Source: Clostridia bacterium (GTDB lineage: Bacteria; Bacillota; Clostridia; Oscillospirales; Acutalibacteraceae). Taken from it: a stretch of 64,000 bases of DNA. The stretch is from assembly GCA_017550625.1 (NCBI GenBank), contig JAFZOL010000005.1, positions 78,601 through 142,600 on the forward strand. The letters are read 5' to 3'. Below, piece by piece: positions 8,217-16,348 of this stretch (position 1 is the stretch's first letter; each line of letters begins with the position of its first letter). A program made the position numbers and the translations under genes. The notes under the pieces are model-generated. The model saw only the letters and a program-made list of their open reading frames with translations, made no database searches and was not told the DNA's origin.

Positions 8217-9167
8217 ATGTCAGACAGAGAACTCATCGAGCTGCTCTCTTCTCTTGAAGAGGCAAACGTCGAGCGGATCGTTTCTTCCGATATCGACTAT
8301 TCTTCCGACGCCGCTTTTACAGAGCGGATCTGCGCCTCCGTCCTCAGCCGGGCGGGGGAGAAAGGAAGGCAAAGCATGAAACCGATCAAAAACAAAAAAC
8401 GCTTTATCGCGATCCTCGCGGCGGCGGTGCTCGTCGCGCTCACGGCCACGGGCGTGGCGGCGAGCAGGTTCTTTAAGCTCCCGATCGATTACGATAACGT
8501 GAAAGATGAGGTGGGCCTGCAGCTCAGCGAGAACCTGCAGCGCGTCGTGACCCCCGAGGCCGCCGAGGCGGGCGATATCGTGGTCGCGAACAAGACCGTG
8601 ACCACCGACGACTACACCTTCACGCTCGAGGGCATCATCCGGGCGAGCCAGTACCGCAATATCAGCATCGACGGCGAGCACCTTGAGGGCGACGTCGACG
8701 GCTTCTACGCCGTTGTCACCGTGGCCCGCAGCGACGGCGGCGTCATATTCATGGGGGACGATGAGAAGTCCTTCCACGGCGCCACGATCGGGGCGGCGCC
8801 GCTCATCCACGGCGTGAAGCCCAACATCAACACCTACGGCCTCATGACGCTTGAGCGCGAAACGGGCGTGCCGGTCCAATACGTGGAGAACAACGTGCTG
8901 TATCTCTTCGTGGATATCACCGACTTCATGTGCTTCGCCGACAAGGGCTTGAGCCTCGCAGTCTACGGCACCATGATCTACACGGCGGAAGAGATCGGCC
9001 TCGACGAAAACGGCGTGCCCTGCTTCACCGAAAAGGCGCGCGCCCCGTATGCGATGTTCGAGCTGCCGGTGGACGCAAGCTTCGCTGACGCTGCCGCGCA
9101 GGAAGCGCTGATCGCGTCCCGTCCCTTCGAGTGGGCGACGAAGCTGCCCTACGTTTACGGCGAATGA
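8217..9167 (+). CDS. membrane anti-sigma factor-like protein (DUF4179-like)
   Basis: 316 residues: a cytoplasmic N-terminus of about 60, one membrane segment (FIAILAAAVLVALTATGVAA) near 65-80, and a large extracytoplasmic beta-rich domain. Position directly behind a sigma gene and this topology fit a cognate anti-sigma factor. ATG 8217 has AAAGGAG at good spacing; the frame is open further upstream inside the sigma gene, but that part is a shadow. Sigma-binding residues cannot be identified by eye. Confidence 0.78.
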   Translation: MSDRELIELLSSLEEANVERIVSSDIDYSSDAAFTERICASVLSRAGEKGRQSMKPIKNKKRFIAILAAAVLVALTATGVAASRFFKLPIDYDNVKDEVGLQLSENLQRVVTPEAAEAGDIVVANKTVTTDDYTFTLEGIIRASQYRNISIDGEHLEGDVDGFYAVVTVARSDGGVIFMGDDEKSFHGATIGAAPLIHGVKPNINTYGLMTLERETGVPVQYVENNVLYLFVDITDFMCFADKGLSLAVYGTMIYTAEEIGLDENGVPCFTEKARAPYAMFELPVDASFADAAAQEALIASRPFEWATKLPYVYGE

Positions 9168-9183
9168 CCGCCGCCCCTCCATA

Positions 9184-9225
9184 AAAACAGAGCCGGGGAT
9201 TGCTCCCCGGCTCCGTTTTTTTTGA
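9184..9225. terminator. bidirectional terminator between two sigma/anti-sigma cassettes
   Basis: Perfect stem gagccgggga / tccccggctc with loop TTGC, flanked by AAAAA on the left and TTTTTTTT on the right. It can stop transcription from both converging cassettes. Confidence 0.9.
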
Positions 9226-9243
9226 CTCTTCCCCTTCGTTTAC

Positions 9244-10146
9244 TCAGGATAACTCATCGTAGAGGCTGACGAAGAAACCGCAGTCCGGCAGATCGGGAAA
9301 ATGCTCGAAGAAAGACGCGTCGTACACCATCGCGCCGAAGGTCGTCGACTGCGGGACGTACCAAAGCGCAGTCTGCTCGATCACGAAGCTGACCTCTTCC
9401 AGCGCCGCGGTCTCGTACATCCTTTCCCGGATCTCTTCGTACAGCCTGAGCGATTCGTCCGGCGGCAGGGTGTTGCAATCGGTCCCTGTCCCGTCCGGAT
9501 CGGTATAGCGGATCACGTCGATCCGCACGTAGTAGTTGACGTCGTCGCGGCCCGCGTACTGTTCCAGCGCGCGCGTCAGGCCGGTCGAATACGCGTGCGT
9601 CCCAGCTTTCGGTGCGAGGTAACTGCCGCTGCCCGTCCCGGGCTCGCCGCGCACCAGCTCCCGCCAGTGGATGCTTTCAAGTTCGTTCGGGTCGGTGATG
9701 TTCCACAGGTTCCCCACGTTCGTCGGAATATCCGTCCCCGTCTCGCCGCTGAACACGGGGTTTTGCTCGGTGACGACGGACACGGGCTGGTTCACCTCGT
9801 TGACGAGGCTTGGCTCCGTGGGAGCCTCCGTCCCGGGCGCTTCCGTTTCCGCGGTCCCCGCTGTCGTTTCTTCGGGCTTGTCGGGCTCGGTCCCTTCGAC
9901 CTGCCCGCCGACGGCCCCGGTATTCTCGGGCGGCAGCGTCGGCGTGACGTCCTTCGTCAGCGCTTTATACCCCGCGAACCCGAGCCCGATGATGAGCAGG
10001 AAAGCTGCGGCGGCGGTCAGCACGCGCCTCACCGGCATCCTCTGTCTGACGGGCGCGGCGGCGAGCAGCGCCCCCTTCATGGCTTCTTTTTTCTCTTCGT
10101 CCAAACGCACGCTCATGAGCGCGTCTTTAACATTTTGATCGTTCAC
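9244..10146 (-). CDS. membrane anti-sigma factor-like protein
   Basis: 300 residues. N-terminal cytoplasmic helix (about 1-38), a membrane segment (about 42-60), a low-complexity extracellular linker rich in Thr, Glu and Pro (about 70-125), and an unrecognised C-terminal domain. It starts three bases after the stop of an ECF sigma gene, with GGAGAAT overlapping that stop, so a regulatory pair is likely. No named extracellular domain is recognised. Confidence 0.75.
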   Translation of the reverse strand: MNDQNVKDALMSVRLDEEKKEAMKGALLAAAPVRQRMPVRRVLTAAAAFLLIIGLGFAGYKALTKDVTPTLPPENTGAVGGQVEGTEPDKPEETTAGTAETEAPGTEAPTEPSLVNEVNQPVSVVTEQNPVFSGETGTDIPTNVGNLWNITDPNELESIHWRELVRGEPGTGSGSYLAPKAGTHAYSTGLTRALEQYAGRDDVNYYVRIDVIRYTDPDGTGTDCNTLPPDESLRLYEEIRERMYETAALEEVSFVIEQTALWYVPQSTTFGAMVYDASFFEHFPDLPDCGFFVSLYDELS

Positions 10147-10149
10147 GCT

Positions 10150-10638
10150 TCATTCTCCTTTCGTCAGGGCGTCCTTCAACAAGTCTCTGCCTTTCTGCAG
10201 CCGCATCTTCACGGCGGAGGCGCTTTTGCCGATCGCGCGCGCGATCTCCTTCGTCGTGTAGCCCTCGGCGTAATGGAGCGTCAGCACCGTGCGGTAGGCT
10301 TCCGGCAGCGCCAGCAGCGCCTCGGCGAGGTCTCTGAGCGCCGGGTCCTCCGGCAGGGCGGCAAGCGTTTCCGAAAGCTCGGCCTGCGGGTGTCTTGTGC
10401 GTTCGCGCAAGCGGTCGGCGCACACGTTGAGCGCCACGCGGATGAGCCACGCTTTTTCATGCTCTTCGCTTCGAAAAACGGGGCGCTTTTCGATGAGCTT
10501 CAAAAACGTATCCTGCACCGCGTCTTCGGCGTCCGGGGCGCTTTGCAGCCGGAACAGGCAGATCCTGTAAAGGTCGTCGGCATAGGCGTTGACAAGTCGT
10601 TCGATCCGATCAGCCGGCCGTGCTGATGTTTCTTTCAT
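10150..10638 (-). CDS. ECF-type RNA polymerase sigma factor
   Basis: 162 residues. Region 2 shows 'DAEDAVQDTFLKLIEKRP' and 'KAWLIRVALNVCADRLR'; region 4 shows 'LPEAYRTVLTLHYAEGYTTKEIARAIGKSASAVKMRLQKGR'-type spacing (about 110-155), a clear sigma-70 HTH. ATG 10638 is chosen because AAAGGAG sits eight bases before it; an upstream in-frame start would add 11 unlikely residues. Forms a cassette with the downstream anti-sigma gene. Confidence 0.9.
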   Translation of the reverse strand: MKETSARPADRIERLVNAYADDLYRICLFRLQSAPDAEDAVQDTFLKLIEKRPVFRSEEHEKAWLIRVALNVCADRLRERTRHPQAELSETLAALPEDPALRDLAEALLALPEAYRTVLTLHYAEGYTTKEIARAIGKSASAVKMRLQKGRDLLKDALTKGE

Positions 10639-10685
10639 GTCGTCAACTCCTTTCACCCCTAATACGCACAAAAAGCCCGAACGGT

Positions 10686-10713
10686 CAAAAAATCGGCCCG
10701 TTTTTTTCGGGCC
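10686..10713 (-). terminator. rho-independent terminator (minus strand)
   Basis: Read on the minus strand, GGCCCG / CGGGCC with a seven-A loop is followed by GATTTTTT. Ends the GH3-EEP transcript before the sigma gene. Confidence 0.75.
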
Positions 10714-10724
10714 GGTTTGTATTT

Positions 10725-11483
10725 TTACATTTCGATGTCCGCCACCACGGGATGATGGTCCGAGGGATACATGCCGTCGATCATCTTTTTGATCACCCTG
10801 AAGCGCCGCACGAAGATGTCGCCCTTCACGAACACGTAGTCGATGGGCGCCTGATGCGGGTCGCCGTCGGGCAGATAGCCGTGATAGGTGGGCCCCTTGT
10901 CGGTCTCGGCGGCGGCGTCGCGGCAGTCGACGAACCCTTTGTCCTTGATCGCCTTGCAGGGCGCCGAATCGGGCGTCACGTTGAAGTCGCCGGTCACGAT
11001 CACGGGGGCGTCGCCGCCGATCTCGGCGCCTCTCTCGGCGATGAGCTCGGCGCCGTTCTGCATGGCCATGGTGCCCACGTGGTCAAGGTGGGTGTTCATG
11101 AACACGAACTCCTTCTCGGTGCCCTTATCCCTGAGCTTCGCCCACGAGCAGACGCGCACGCACGCGGCGTCCCAGCCCTTGCCGGGCTTTTCGGGCGTTT
11201 CCGACAGCCAGAAATTGCCCTTGTCGAGCACGTCGAACTTCTCTTTCAGATAAAACACCGCCGAATACTCGCCCTTCTTCTTGCCGTCGTCGCGGCCCAC
11301 GCCCACGTATCCGTAGTCCGGGAAGGCCGCCGTCAGCGCCTTCATCCAGTCGTGATGGGCCTCCTGCACGCCGAAAAGCTCGGGCTCGGCGCTGCGGATG
11401 GCGCGCACCACGAGCGACACGCGTTTGTTCCAGGCCCGTTCGCCCTGGCCGCCGCACAAAATGTTGAAACTCATGACTTTCAT
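10725..11483 (-). CDS. possible separately translated EEP-domain protein (internal start)
   Basis: In-frame internal ATG 11483 with GGGAGGA (11491-11497) at seven-base spacing would give a 252-residue stand-alone endonuclease/exonuclease/phosphatase-family protein. The motif set is complete: N in FNIL, E in VQEAHH, D and N in GDFN, DH near the C-terminus. This suggests two formerly adjacent genes that have fused while keeping the second ribosome binding site. Confidence 0.5.
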   Translation of the reverse strand: MKVMSFNILCGGQGERAWNKRVSLVVRAIRSAEPELFGVQEAHHDWMKALTAAFPDYGYVGVGRDDGKKKGEYSAVFYLKEKFDVLDKGNFWLSETPEKPGKGWDAACVRVCSWAKLRDKGTEKEFVFMNTHLDHVGTMAMQNGAELIAERGAEIGGDAPVIVTGDFNVTPDSAPCKAIKDKGFVDCRDAAAETDKGPTYHGYLPDGDPHQAPIDYVFVKGDIFVRRFRVIKKMIDGMYPSDHHPVVADIEM

Positions 11484-13940
11484 TCTGTTTTCCTCCCACG
11501 GTTTCGTGAATTTTTCACTGTTGAGAATAAAGGTCAGCACGCGTTTCGCGACCGCCTGAATTTCCCCTAAAGTGATGCCGTCCGGCTGCCCCAGCGTTTC
11601 GAGCAGGGTGCCGTCGGGCTTTTTCCTGCCCACGCGCTCGCCGCCGGGCATCAGCACGTCCACGCCCGCGCGCACGCGATAGGCCTGGTCCCTGAGGTTC
11701 GGGAATTCGGGCGAAGCGCTCTTCTGCATCCACCAGTCGGTGATCACCATGCCCCGGTAGCCCCACTCGCCGCGCAAGATCTTTGTCACAAGCTCGTAGT
11801 TATAATGCCCCCACACGCCGTTGATCTTGTTATACGACGTCATCATCACGGCGGGAGATGCCTCTTTCACGCAGATCTCGAAGCCCTTGAGATAAATTTC
11901 GCGCAAAGCCCGCGCGCTCACGACCGAGTCGTTTTTCGTGCGGTTGACCTCCTGATTATTGAGCGCGAAATGCTTCGGGCAGCCCGACACCCCGGCGTTT
12001 TTGAGGCCGCGCACCACGGCGGCGGCGCTCTTGCCGGTCACGAGCGGGTCTTCCGAGAAATACTCGAAATTCCTGCCGCAAAGCGGATTGCGGTGGATGT
12101 TCATGCCGGGCGCGAGCAGCACGTCGGAGCCGCGGTCCTTCATCTCGAGCCCCAGCTTTTCATACAACGCGGTCACAAGGTCGGGGTTAAATGTGCACGC
12201 CAGCGCCGTGCCGTTCGGCAGCAGCGAAGAGGTCGCCGCGAGGCGGATGCCCGAAGGCCCGTCGGTCGTCGTCACGGGCAGCACGTCCCTGTCCCTGAGG
12301 CTCTGTAAAACCCCGCCGAACACGCCGGCGTTGCCGGTCGGGCCGAGGGGCGAGTTCATCACGTAGTCGCCGCGCGTCATGGCCTCGAGCTCGTCGACGG
12401 AGAGCGACGCCACAAAGTCGTCGAGGCTCACGAACCCCGCTTTCACGTCGTAGAGCGAAAGCTTCCTGTCAAAGGTCTTCTCCTCCACCGGCGCCGGCAG
12501 GTTCGCGAGGATGTCCGCCGCGAGGTCGCCCTCGGCCGAGGGGACGGGCTCGTAGGTCTTGTGCACGCCGTTCGCCGAAACAAGGGGCGTCACGCGCAGC
12601 ATTCTTTCTTCTGCCTTCGGCGCGCCCGAAGCGCTCAGCGTCTCAAGCGCCTCGCACTCGGCCTGCCCGAAGGTCCCCGCGGCCACGAGGTCGCGCACGC
12701 TGAAGCCGAGATAAAACGTGTACGCGCCTTTGAGCAGAACCCACGCGTTCTTGAACCCTGTCTTGCCCGCATCGTCGAACGCCGCTATGGTGAGCGGATC
12801 GATCTCGATCTTCACGGTCTCCCGTTCGCCGGGGGCGAGGACCTTCGTTTTTTTGAAGCCCGCGAGCGTCTTTGCAGCCATTGGCAGCGGCGCGCCCTCA
12901 ACGCTCACGTATGCTTGCGCCGCGGCGCTGCCGGGGACGGCCCCCGCGTTCACCACGTCGCCGGTCACGGCAAAGCGCCCGTTCTCATTCGCAAGGCGCG
13001 CGTTTTCGACTCTGAACGCCGTATACGAAAGCCCGTGCCCGAAGGGGAACAGCACCTTGTCCGGCGCGAAGGTCTCGAAATAGCGGTAGCCGACGAAGAT
13101 ATCTTCTTCGTAATGGTTTTTATCTTTGTTTCCGAAATTATCCGAGGACGGATAATCTTCATACTTGCGCGCGATCGTGTCGGTCAGATGGCCGGAAGGG
13201 GAGACCTTTCCGCCGAGCACGTCCGCCACTGCGTTGCCGGTCTCCATGCCGCCCTGCCAGCAGATGCCCACGCACGGGATATTGAGCGCTTCGACCCACG
13301 CGCAGTCGATCACGTTGCCCACGTTCAATATCACGGCGACCTTCTCGAAATACTTGCGCACGGTTTTCAGCGTCTTTTCTTCCTCGTCCGTGAGATAAAA
13401 GCTGCCTTTTTCGAGCGTGTTCTCGCGGTCCTCGCCCGCGGCCCTGCCGATGAACACCACGGCCTTGTCGCTCTCGAACGCCGCGCGCTTGGCAAGGGCT
13501 TCGCTCACGTGCATCTCTTCATAGCCCATCGGCCAGTGGCCCCAATAGCCGTCGTCCACGGGGTTCTTTTTCACCCACGCGCGGTAGGCGTCGTCCACGG
13601 CCTTGTTATAGCGGATCTTCCCGTTGTTCTTGATCCCCTTGTTGATGCTCACGGTATAGTGGGCGTTCACGTCGCCGCCGGAGCCGTAGCCCACGAAAAA
13701 CGTGTCGTACTGCACGCGCCCGAACAGCGCCACGGTCTCGTTCTCGAGGATCGGCAGCACGTTTTTGTCGTTTTTCAGCAGCACGAAGCTCTCCTCCGCT
13801 GCGGTGCGGCAGAGCTCTTTGACGCCCTCGATCTCGGGGTATTTCGTCTTGTTGCGCTTCGTGGAGGTCTGCGACACCGACGACGTGACGAGGTTCACCA
13901 CCTTGCCCACGATCTTATCGGCTTTTTTCGGGATCTTCAT
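10725..13940 (-). CDS. permuted GH3 beta-glucosidase fused to an EEP phosphodiesterase
   Basis: 1071 residues in one frame. Residues about 35-330 are the GH3 C-terminal domain (GRAAGEDREN), about 335-440 a fibronectin-III-like domain, and about 500-815 the GH3 catalytic barrel with nucleophile Asp735 in VITDWW. This is the circularly permuted order known in some clostridial beta-glucosidases. From Met820 an endonuclease/exonuclease/phosphatase fold follows (VMSFNILCGGQ, NTHLDH, GDFNVTPDS, SDHHPVVADIEM). A strong GGGAGGA lies seven bases before codon 820, so the EEP part may also be made separately. GH3 hydrolyses beta-glucosides; the EEP substrate is unknown. No signal peptide, so likely cytoplasmic. 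Confidence 0.88.
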   Translation of the reverse strand: MKIPKKADKIVGKVVNLVTSSVSQTSTKRNKTKYPEIEGVKELCRTAAEESFVLLKNDKNVLPILENETVALFGRVQYDTFFVGYGSGGDVNAHYTVSINKGIKNNGKIRYNKAVDDAYRAWVKKNPVDDGYWGHWPMGYEEMHVSEALAKRAAFESDKAVVFIGRAAGEDRENTLEKGSFYLTDEEEKTLKTVRKYFEKVAVILNVGNVIDCAWVEALNIPCVGICWQGGMETGNAVADVLGGKVSPSGHLTDTIARKYEDYPSSDNFGNKDKNHYEEDIFVGYRYFETFAPDKVLFPFGHGLSYTAFRVENARLANENGRFAVTGDVVNAGAVPGSAAAQAYVSVEGAPLPMAAKTLAGFKKTKVLAPGERETVKIEIDPLTIAAFDDAGKTGFKNAWVLLKGAYTFYLGFSVRDLVAAGTFGQAECEALETLSASGAPKAEERMLRVTPLVSANGVHKTYEPVPSAEGDLAADILANLPAPVEEKTFDRKLSLYDVKAGFVSLDDFVASLSVDELEAMTRGDYVMNSPLGPTGNAGVFGGVLQSLRDRDVLPVTTTDGPSGIRLAATSSLLPNGTALACTFNPDLVTALYEKLGLEMKDRGSDVLLAPGMNIHRNPLCGRNFEYFSEDPLVTGKSAAAVVRGLKNAGVSGCPKHFALNNQEVNRTKNDSVVSARALREIYLKGFEICVKEASPAVMMTSYNKINGVWGHYNYELVTKILRGEWGYRGMVITDWWMQKSASPEFPNLRDQAYRVRAGVDVLMPGGERVGRKKPDGTLLETLGQPDGITLGEIQAVAKRVLTFILNSEKFTKPWEENRMKVMSFNILCGGQGERAWNKRVSLVVRAIRSAEPELFGVQEAHHDWMKALTAAFPDYGYVGVGRDDGKKKGEYSAVFYLKEKFDVLDKGNFWLSETPEKPGKGWDAACVRVCSWAKLRDKGTEKEFVFMNTHLDHVGTMAMQNGAELIAERGAEIGGDAPVIVTGDFNVTPDSAPCKAIKDKGFVDCRDAAAETDKGPTYHGYLPDGDPHQAPIDYVFVKGDIFVRRFRVIKKMIDGMYPSDHHPVVADIEM

Positions 13941-13972
13941 AACAACACTCCCATCGGACGTGATCTCTTTTT

Positions 13973-14001
13973 ATTGTATCATGTCCGCGCGCGAAAGTAA
14001 A
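13973..14001 (-). promoter_or_regulatory. promoter for the GH3-EEP gene
   Basis: On the minus strand TTTACT (13996-14001), 17 bases, TACAAT (13973-13978). GGGAGTG precedes the start codon at 13940. Confidence 0.65.
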
Positions 14002-14037
14002 CCTTTAATATGAAAATCTTTGCCCGCCCCGAACGGA

Positions 14038-14066
14038 TTGACAACCGCGCCCTGTTCTGCTATACT
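14038..14066 (+). promoter_or_regulatory. promoter for the lipoprotein gene pair
   Basis: Perfect TTGACA (14038-14043), 17 bases, TATACT (14061-14066), 31 bases before the start of the first lipoprotein. Confidence 0.8.
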
Positions 14067-14097
14067 GAGAAAAACGATTTCCGAAGGAATGATGGAT

Positions 14098-14658
14098 ATG
14101 AAAAAAACGATCGCGCTGATTTTGGCGCTTATCTTCGCTTTTACGCTCGCCGCCTGCGGTTCGGACGAGCCCGCCTCTGAGGAACAAAACCCCTCCGAGA
14201 GCGCCCCCGCCGCCGACGTGCCCGCCCCCTCCGGCGAAGAGTCCGTGAGTAATAGTGAACCCGCCTCCGACGGCAACGAGACCGAAGCCCCGTCCTCCGG
14301 CGAGGCGGCGACGGAGCCGACCACCGAGCCCGTCACCGAAGCCGTCACGCAGGACCCCGAGACGCTCAAAAAGACCGTCGAATCAAGGGCCTTCCGCGAA
14401 ACGGTGGGCGAGCTCGGCACGTTCGACCTGAAAACGGGCGTCGAGGGCAACACCGTGGTGCTCACCTACACATCGCCCGATCTCGACGACGAGGACCTGA
14501 AGGCGTTTGTCGAAAGCATCTTCGATTCCGATATCGAGCAGGTCCGGCAGGACATGGAGAAATGGAAGGCGAACCTCAAGGCCGCCGTGCCCGGCGCCGA
14601 TATCCGGGTCGTGTTCGTCTCGATGAGCGGCAACACCGTAGCCGAAGAGACGTTCTGA
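14098..14658 (+). CDS. small lipoprotein of unknown function
   Basis: 186 residues. Classic type II signal: KK, a hydrophobic core and lipobox LAAC at about residue 17. Then an acidic Ser/Thr/Glu/Pro linker (about 22-85) and a C-terminal domain of about 100 residues. ATG 14098 is chosen for its spacing from GAAGGA; ATG 14089 and 14092 are in or near frame but too close. The same design is seen in the next gene, suggesting related surface-exposed proteins. Function not recognised. Confidence 0.8.
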   Translation: MKKTIALILALIFAFTLAACGSDEPASEEQNPSESAPAADVPAPSGEESVSNSEPASDGNETEAPSSGEAATEPTTEPVTEAVTQDPETLKKTVESRAFRETVGELGTFDLKTGVEGNTVVLTYTSPDLDDEDLKAFVESIFDSDIEQVRQDMEKWKANLKAAVPGADIRVVFVSMSGNTVAEETF

Positions 14659-14701
14659 TCCCATCTGTAATAATGTGCAAAATAAAAGAAGGAGTCTTAT
14701 T

Positions 14702-15211
14702 ATGAAAAAATGGATCGCAATGCTTTTGGCACTGATGATGCTTCTCTCGCTCGCCGCCTGCGGCGCAGGGGAGTCCGAACCTGCCGATGCCGGCGCGAAG
14801 GACAGTCAATCCGCCGATGAGAACGCGCTGAGCACCGAGCCCGAAGAGCAGGAGACCAAGACCGAAACGCAGCCCGCCGACGAAGCAGCCGCAAGCGGTT
14901 CTTTGAAGGCGCTCGTGGAATCCGGCGCGCTCGACCAGTTCCTTCCCGCCGAAGATGAGAATTCCGATTTCACCGCTTCGTGGGAAGCGGAAGGGGATGA
15001 CACGCTCGTCATGAAGATGGCGTTCAGGCGGGACCTGACCGAAGCGCAGGTCGCCGCCGCGAAAGAGGAGTATACCGACGATTCCGAGATCGCCGGTTCG
15101 ATGGGCCTGATGAAATCCGCGATCTCGCTCCTGTCCGGCGTTGCCGACCCGAACGTCAAGGTCATGATCGTCACGAACAAGGACGAAGTGATCTTCGAAA
15201 AGACCTATTGA
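14702..15211 (+). CDS. small lipoprotein of unknown function
   Basis: 169 residues with lipobox LAAC (about residue 17), an acidic linker, and a C-terminal domain (about 65-169) of the kind often called DUF4854-like in Clostridia ('ALVESGALDQFLP...', 'VMIVTNKDEVIFEKTY'). AAGGAG precedes ATG 14702. Probably co-transcribed with the preceding lipoprotein (43-base gap) and terminated at 15245. Confidence 0.8.
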   Translation: MKKWIAMLLALMMLLSLAACGAGESEPADAGAKDSQSADENALSTEPEEQETKTETQPADEAAASGSLKALVESGALDQFLPAEDENSDFTASWEAEGDDTLVMKMAFRRDLTEAQVAAAKEEYTDDSEIAGSMGLMKSAISLLSGVADPNVKVMIVTNKDEVIFEKTY

Positions 15212-15244
15212 TACGTCTCTCGGAAAAAAAGAAATGAAACAACC

Positions 15245-15272
15245 GGACGCGTCGCTGACGCGTCCCTTTTTT
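15245..15272 (+). terminator. rho-independent terminator
   Basis: Stem ggacgcgtc / gacgcgtcc with loop GCT, followed by CTTTTTTG. Confidence 0.9.
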
Positions 15273-15366
15273 GTGTAAATATGCCACAAAAGTGCAAAAA
15301 TTAAAGACAAAAACAAAAAAAGGAACTAAAAACAGCAACAATGTTTTAAAATTATCGCAAAAACTA

Positions 15367-15395
15367 TTGACATTTTCAGGAAATAATCTTATAGT
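15367..15395 (+). promoter_or_regulatory. promoter for the DUF6514-like gene
   Basis: TTGACA (15367-15372), 17 bases, TATAGT (15390-15395) in an AT-rich stretch; the gene starts about 40 bases on. Confidence 0.75.
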
Positions 15396-15433
15396 ATGAT
15401 TGTTTTCGAAAACAAATACATTCAACAGATTGC

Positions 15434-15694
15434 GTGCGTGACATCATGTTAGCCAAAATCACAAACGAAACGCTCCCACAGCAAAAAAACGTGTATGGAT
15501 TAGAGATCCATATGCCCGACGGACATGCCTTTTTCTATCCCTACGTTTCAGCCTTCAGACAGGACGCGGAAGAGCTGCTCGGCCGCCTCAGCCGGGCTGA
15601 GAGCCTGTCCTCCTTTCATCTGGACGACATCGTCCGCGACTATCTGACGGCGCTGTATACCCGTAAGCTGCAACTCAACGGGCTTACCACCTGA
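15434..15694 (+). CDS. small conserved protein (DUF6514-like)
   Basis: 86 residues from GTG 15434, or 82 from ATG 15446; neither has a good ribosome binding site. The sequence ('KNVYGLEIHMPDGHAFFYPYVSAF', then 'DIVRDYLTALYTRKLQ') resembles short clostridial proteins of the DUF6514 type, function unknown. Single gene with its own promoter and terminator. Confidence 0.65.
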   Translation: MRDIMLAKITNETLPQQKNVYGLEIHMPDGHAFFYPYVSAFRQDAEELLGRLSRAESLSSFHLDDIVRDYLTALYTRKLQLNGLTT

Positions 15695-15720
15695 ACGAAA
15701 TGATCCCCTTCCTCTTTTTC

Positions 15721-15763
15721 CGTCGGAGGGCCGGCTGCTTTCACCGGCCCTCCGACGCTTTTC
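15721..15763 (+). terminator. rho-independent terminator
   Basis: Fourteen-base perfect stem cgtcggagggccgg / ccggccctccgacg, followed by CTTTTC. Confidence 0.85.
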
Positions 15764-15812
15764 CCGGCGCGACAGGGAAGTGCGCGCCGCCGAAAAAACA
15801 GAAAGAAAAGTC

Positions 15813-15841
15813 TTGACATTTTTCATCCCTTATGCTAATAT
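15813..15841 (+). promoter_or_regulatory. strong promoter for the tRNA-Ser pair
   Basis: TTGACA (15813-15818), 17 bases, TAATAT (15836-15841), 16 bases before the first tRNA. Confidence 0.85.
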
Positions 15842-15856
15842 GATAAAGCTTCATTC

Positions 15857-15947
15857 GGAGAGATACCGAAGCGGTCATAACGGAACGGTCTTGAAAACCG
15901 TCGTACTCTTGCGGGTACCGTGGGTTCGAATCCCACTCTCTCCGCCA
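15857..15947 (+). tRNA. tRNA-Ser(UGA)
   Basis: 88-base body plus encoded CCA. Acceptor GGAGAGA pairs with TCTCTCC; anticodon loop CTTGAAA gives TGA; a long variable arm and T-arm gtggg-TTCGAAT-cccac confirm a class II serine tRNA. It reads UCA-type serine codons. Confidence 0.97.
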
Positions 15948-15979
15948 ATCTTAATATTATAAAACACGATTACCGATAT

Positions 15980-16070
15980 GGAGAAGTACTCAAGTTGGTG
16001 ACGAGGCGCCCCTGCTAAGGGCGTAGGTCGGGAAACCGGCGCAGGAGTTCGAGTCTCCTCTTCTCCGCCA
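15980..16070 (+). tRNA. tRNA-Ser(GCU), prophage target, intact
   Basis: 88-base body plus CCA. Acceptor GGAGAAG pairs with CTTCTCC; anticodon loop CTGCTAA gives GCT; T-arm aggag-TTCGAGT-ctcct. It reads AGC/AGU codons. The 3' 61 bases (16010-16070) are the attL core; the phage copy restores the tRNA exactly, so the gene stays functional. Confidence 0.97.
16010..16070 (+). repeat. attL core (61 bp)
   Basis: Runs from the anticodon loop of tRNA-Ser(GCU) through CCA. Identical base for base to 63774-63834; the flanking bases differ on both sides. Confidence 0.97.
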
Positions 16071-16072
16071 AT

Positions 16073-16113
16073 ACCCCGATTTTCCTTATAAATTAAGGGA
16101 ATCGGGGTTTTTT
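16073..16113 (+). terminator. terminator after tRNA-Ser(GCU), phage-supplied
   Basis: Stem accccgattttcctta / taagggaatcggggt (one bulge) followed by TTTTTT. It lies inside the prophage and replaces the host terminator now found beyond attR. Confidence 0.8.
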
Positions 16114-16176
16114 ATTATTCGGTCCCTTTTATTAAAAAACTCGAAAAATCCTGTTAAAACTTTATAAAACTATTTC

Positions 16177-16200
16177 CTATTGCTCCACCTATTGCTCCAC
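16177..16200 (+). repeat. tandem 12-bp repeat, probable integrase arm sites (left)
   Basis: Two adjoining perfect copies of ctattgctccac, 107 bases inside attL. Related ATTGCTC copies with 11-base spacing lie 40-60 bases inside attR (63712-63734), in the same orientation. Tyrosine integrases bind such short arm-type repeats with their N-terminal domain; the assignment is inference. Confidence 0.6.
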
Positions 16201-16213
16201 TATCTACACGACA

Positions 16214-16247
16214 AGTTTTCCATAATAATCGAGTTTTCCATAATAAT
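16214..16247 (+). repeat. 16-bp direct repeat near attL
   Basis: agttttccataataat occurs at 16214-16229 and again at 16232-16247. Spacing of 18 bases and position beside the probable arm sites suggest a binding site for an accessory factor such as an excisionase. Confidence 0.5.
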
Positions 16248-16296
16248 ATTGTTTCATTTTATTCTTTTATCATAAATACAACACTCCCTAAAACGC

Positions 16297-16337
16297 AAAA
16301 AAGCCCCCATGCAGGATTTGACTCCTGCACGGGGGCA
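16297..16337 (-). terminator. late-operon terminator
   Basis: Minus-strand stem tgcccccgtgcaggag / tcctgcatgggggc with loop TCAAA, followed by TTTTTT, just after the endolysin. Marks the end of the late transcript. Confidence 0.9.
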
Positions 16338-16348
16338 TTTTCGTGTGA

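Noticed and set aside
10659..10688. TTGACC-18-TATTAG on the minus strand before the sigma gene
   Set aside because: Would place the RNA start on the ribosome binding site and overlaps a terminator, so it is doubtful as a promoter.
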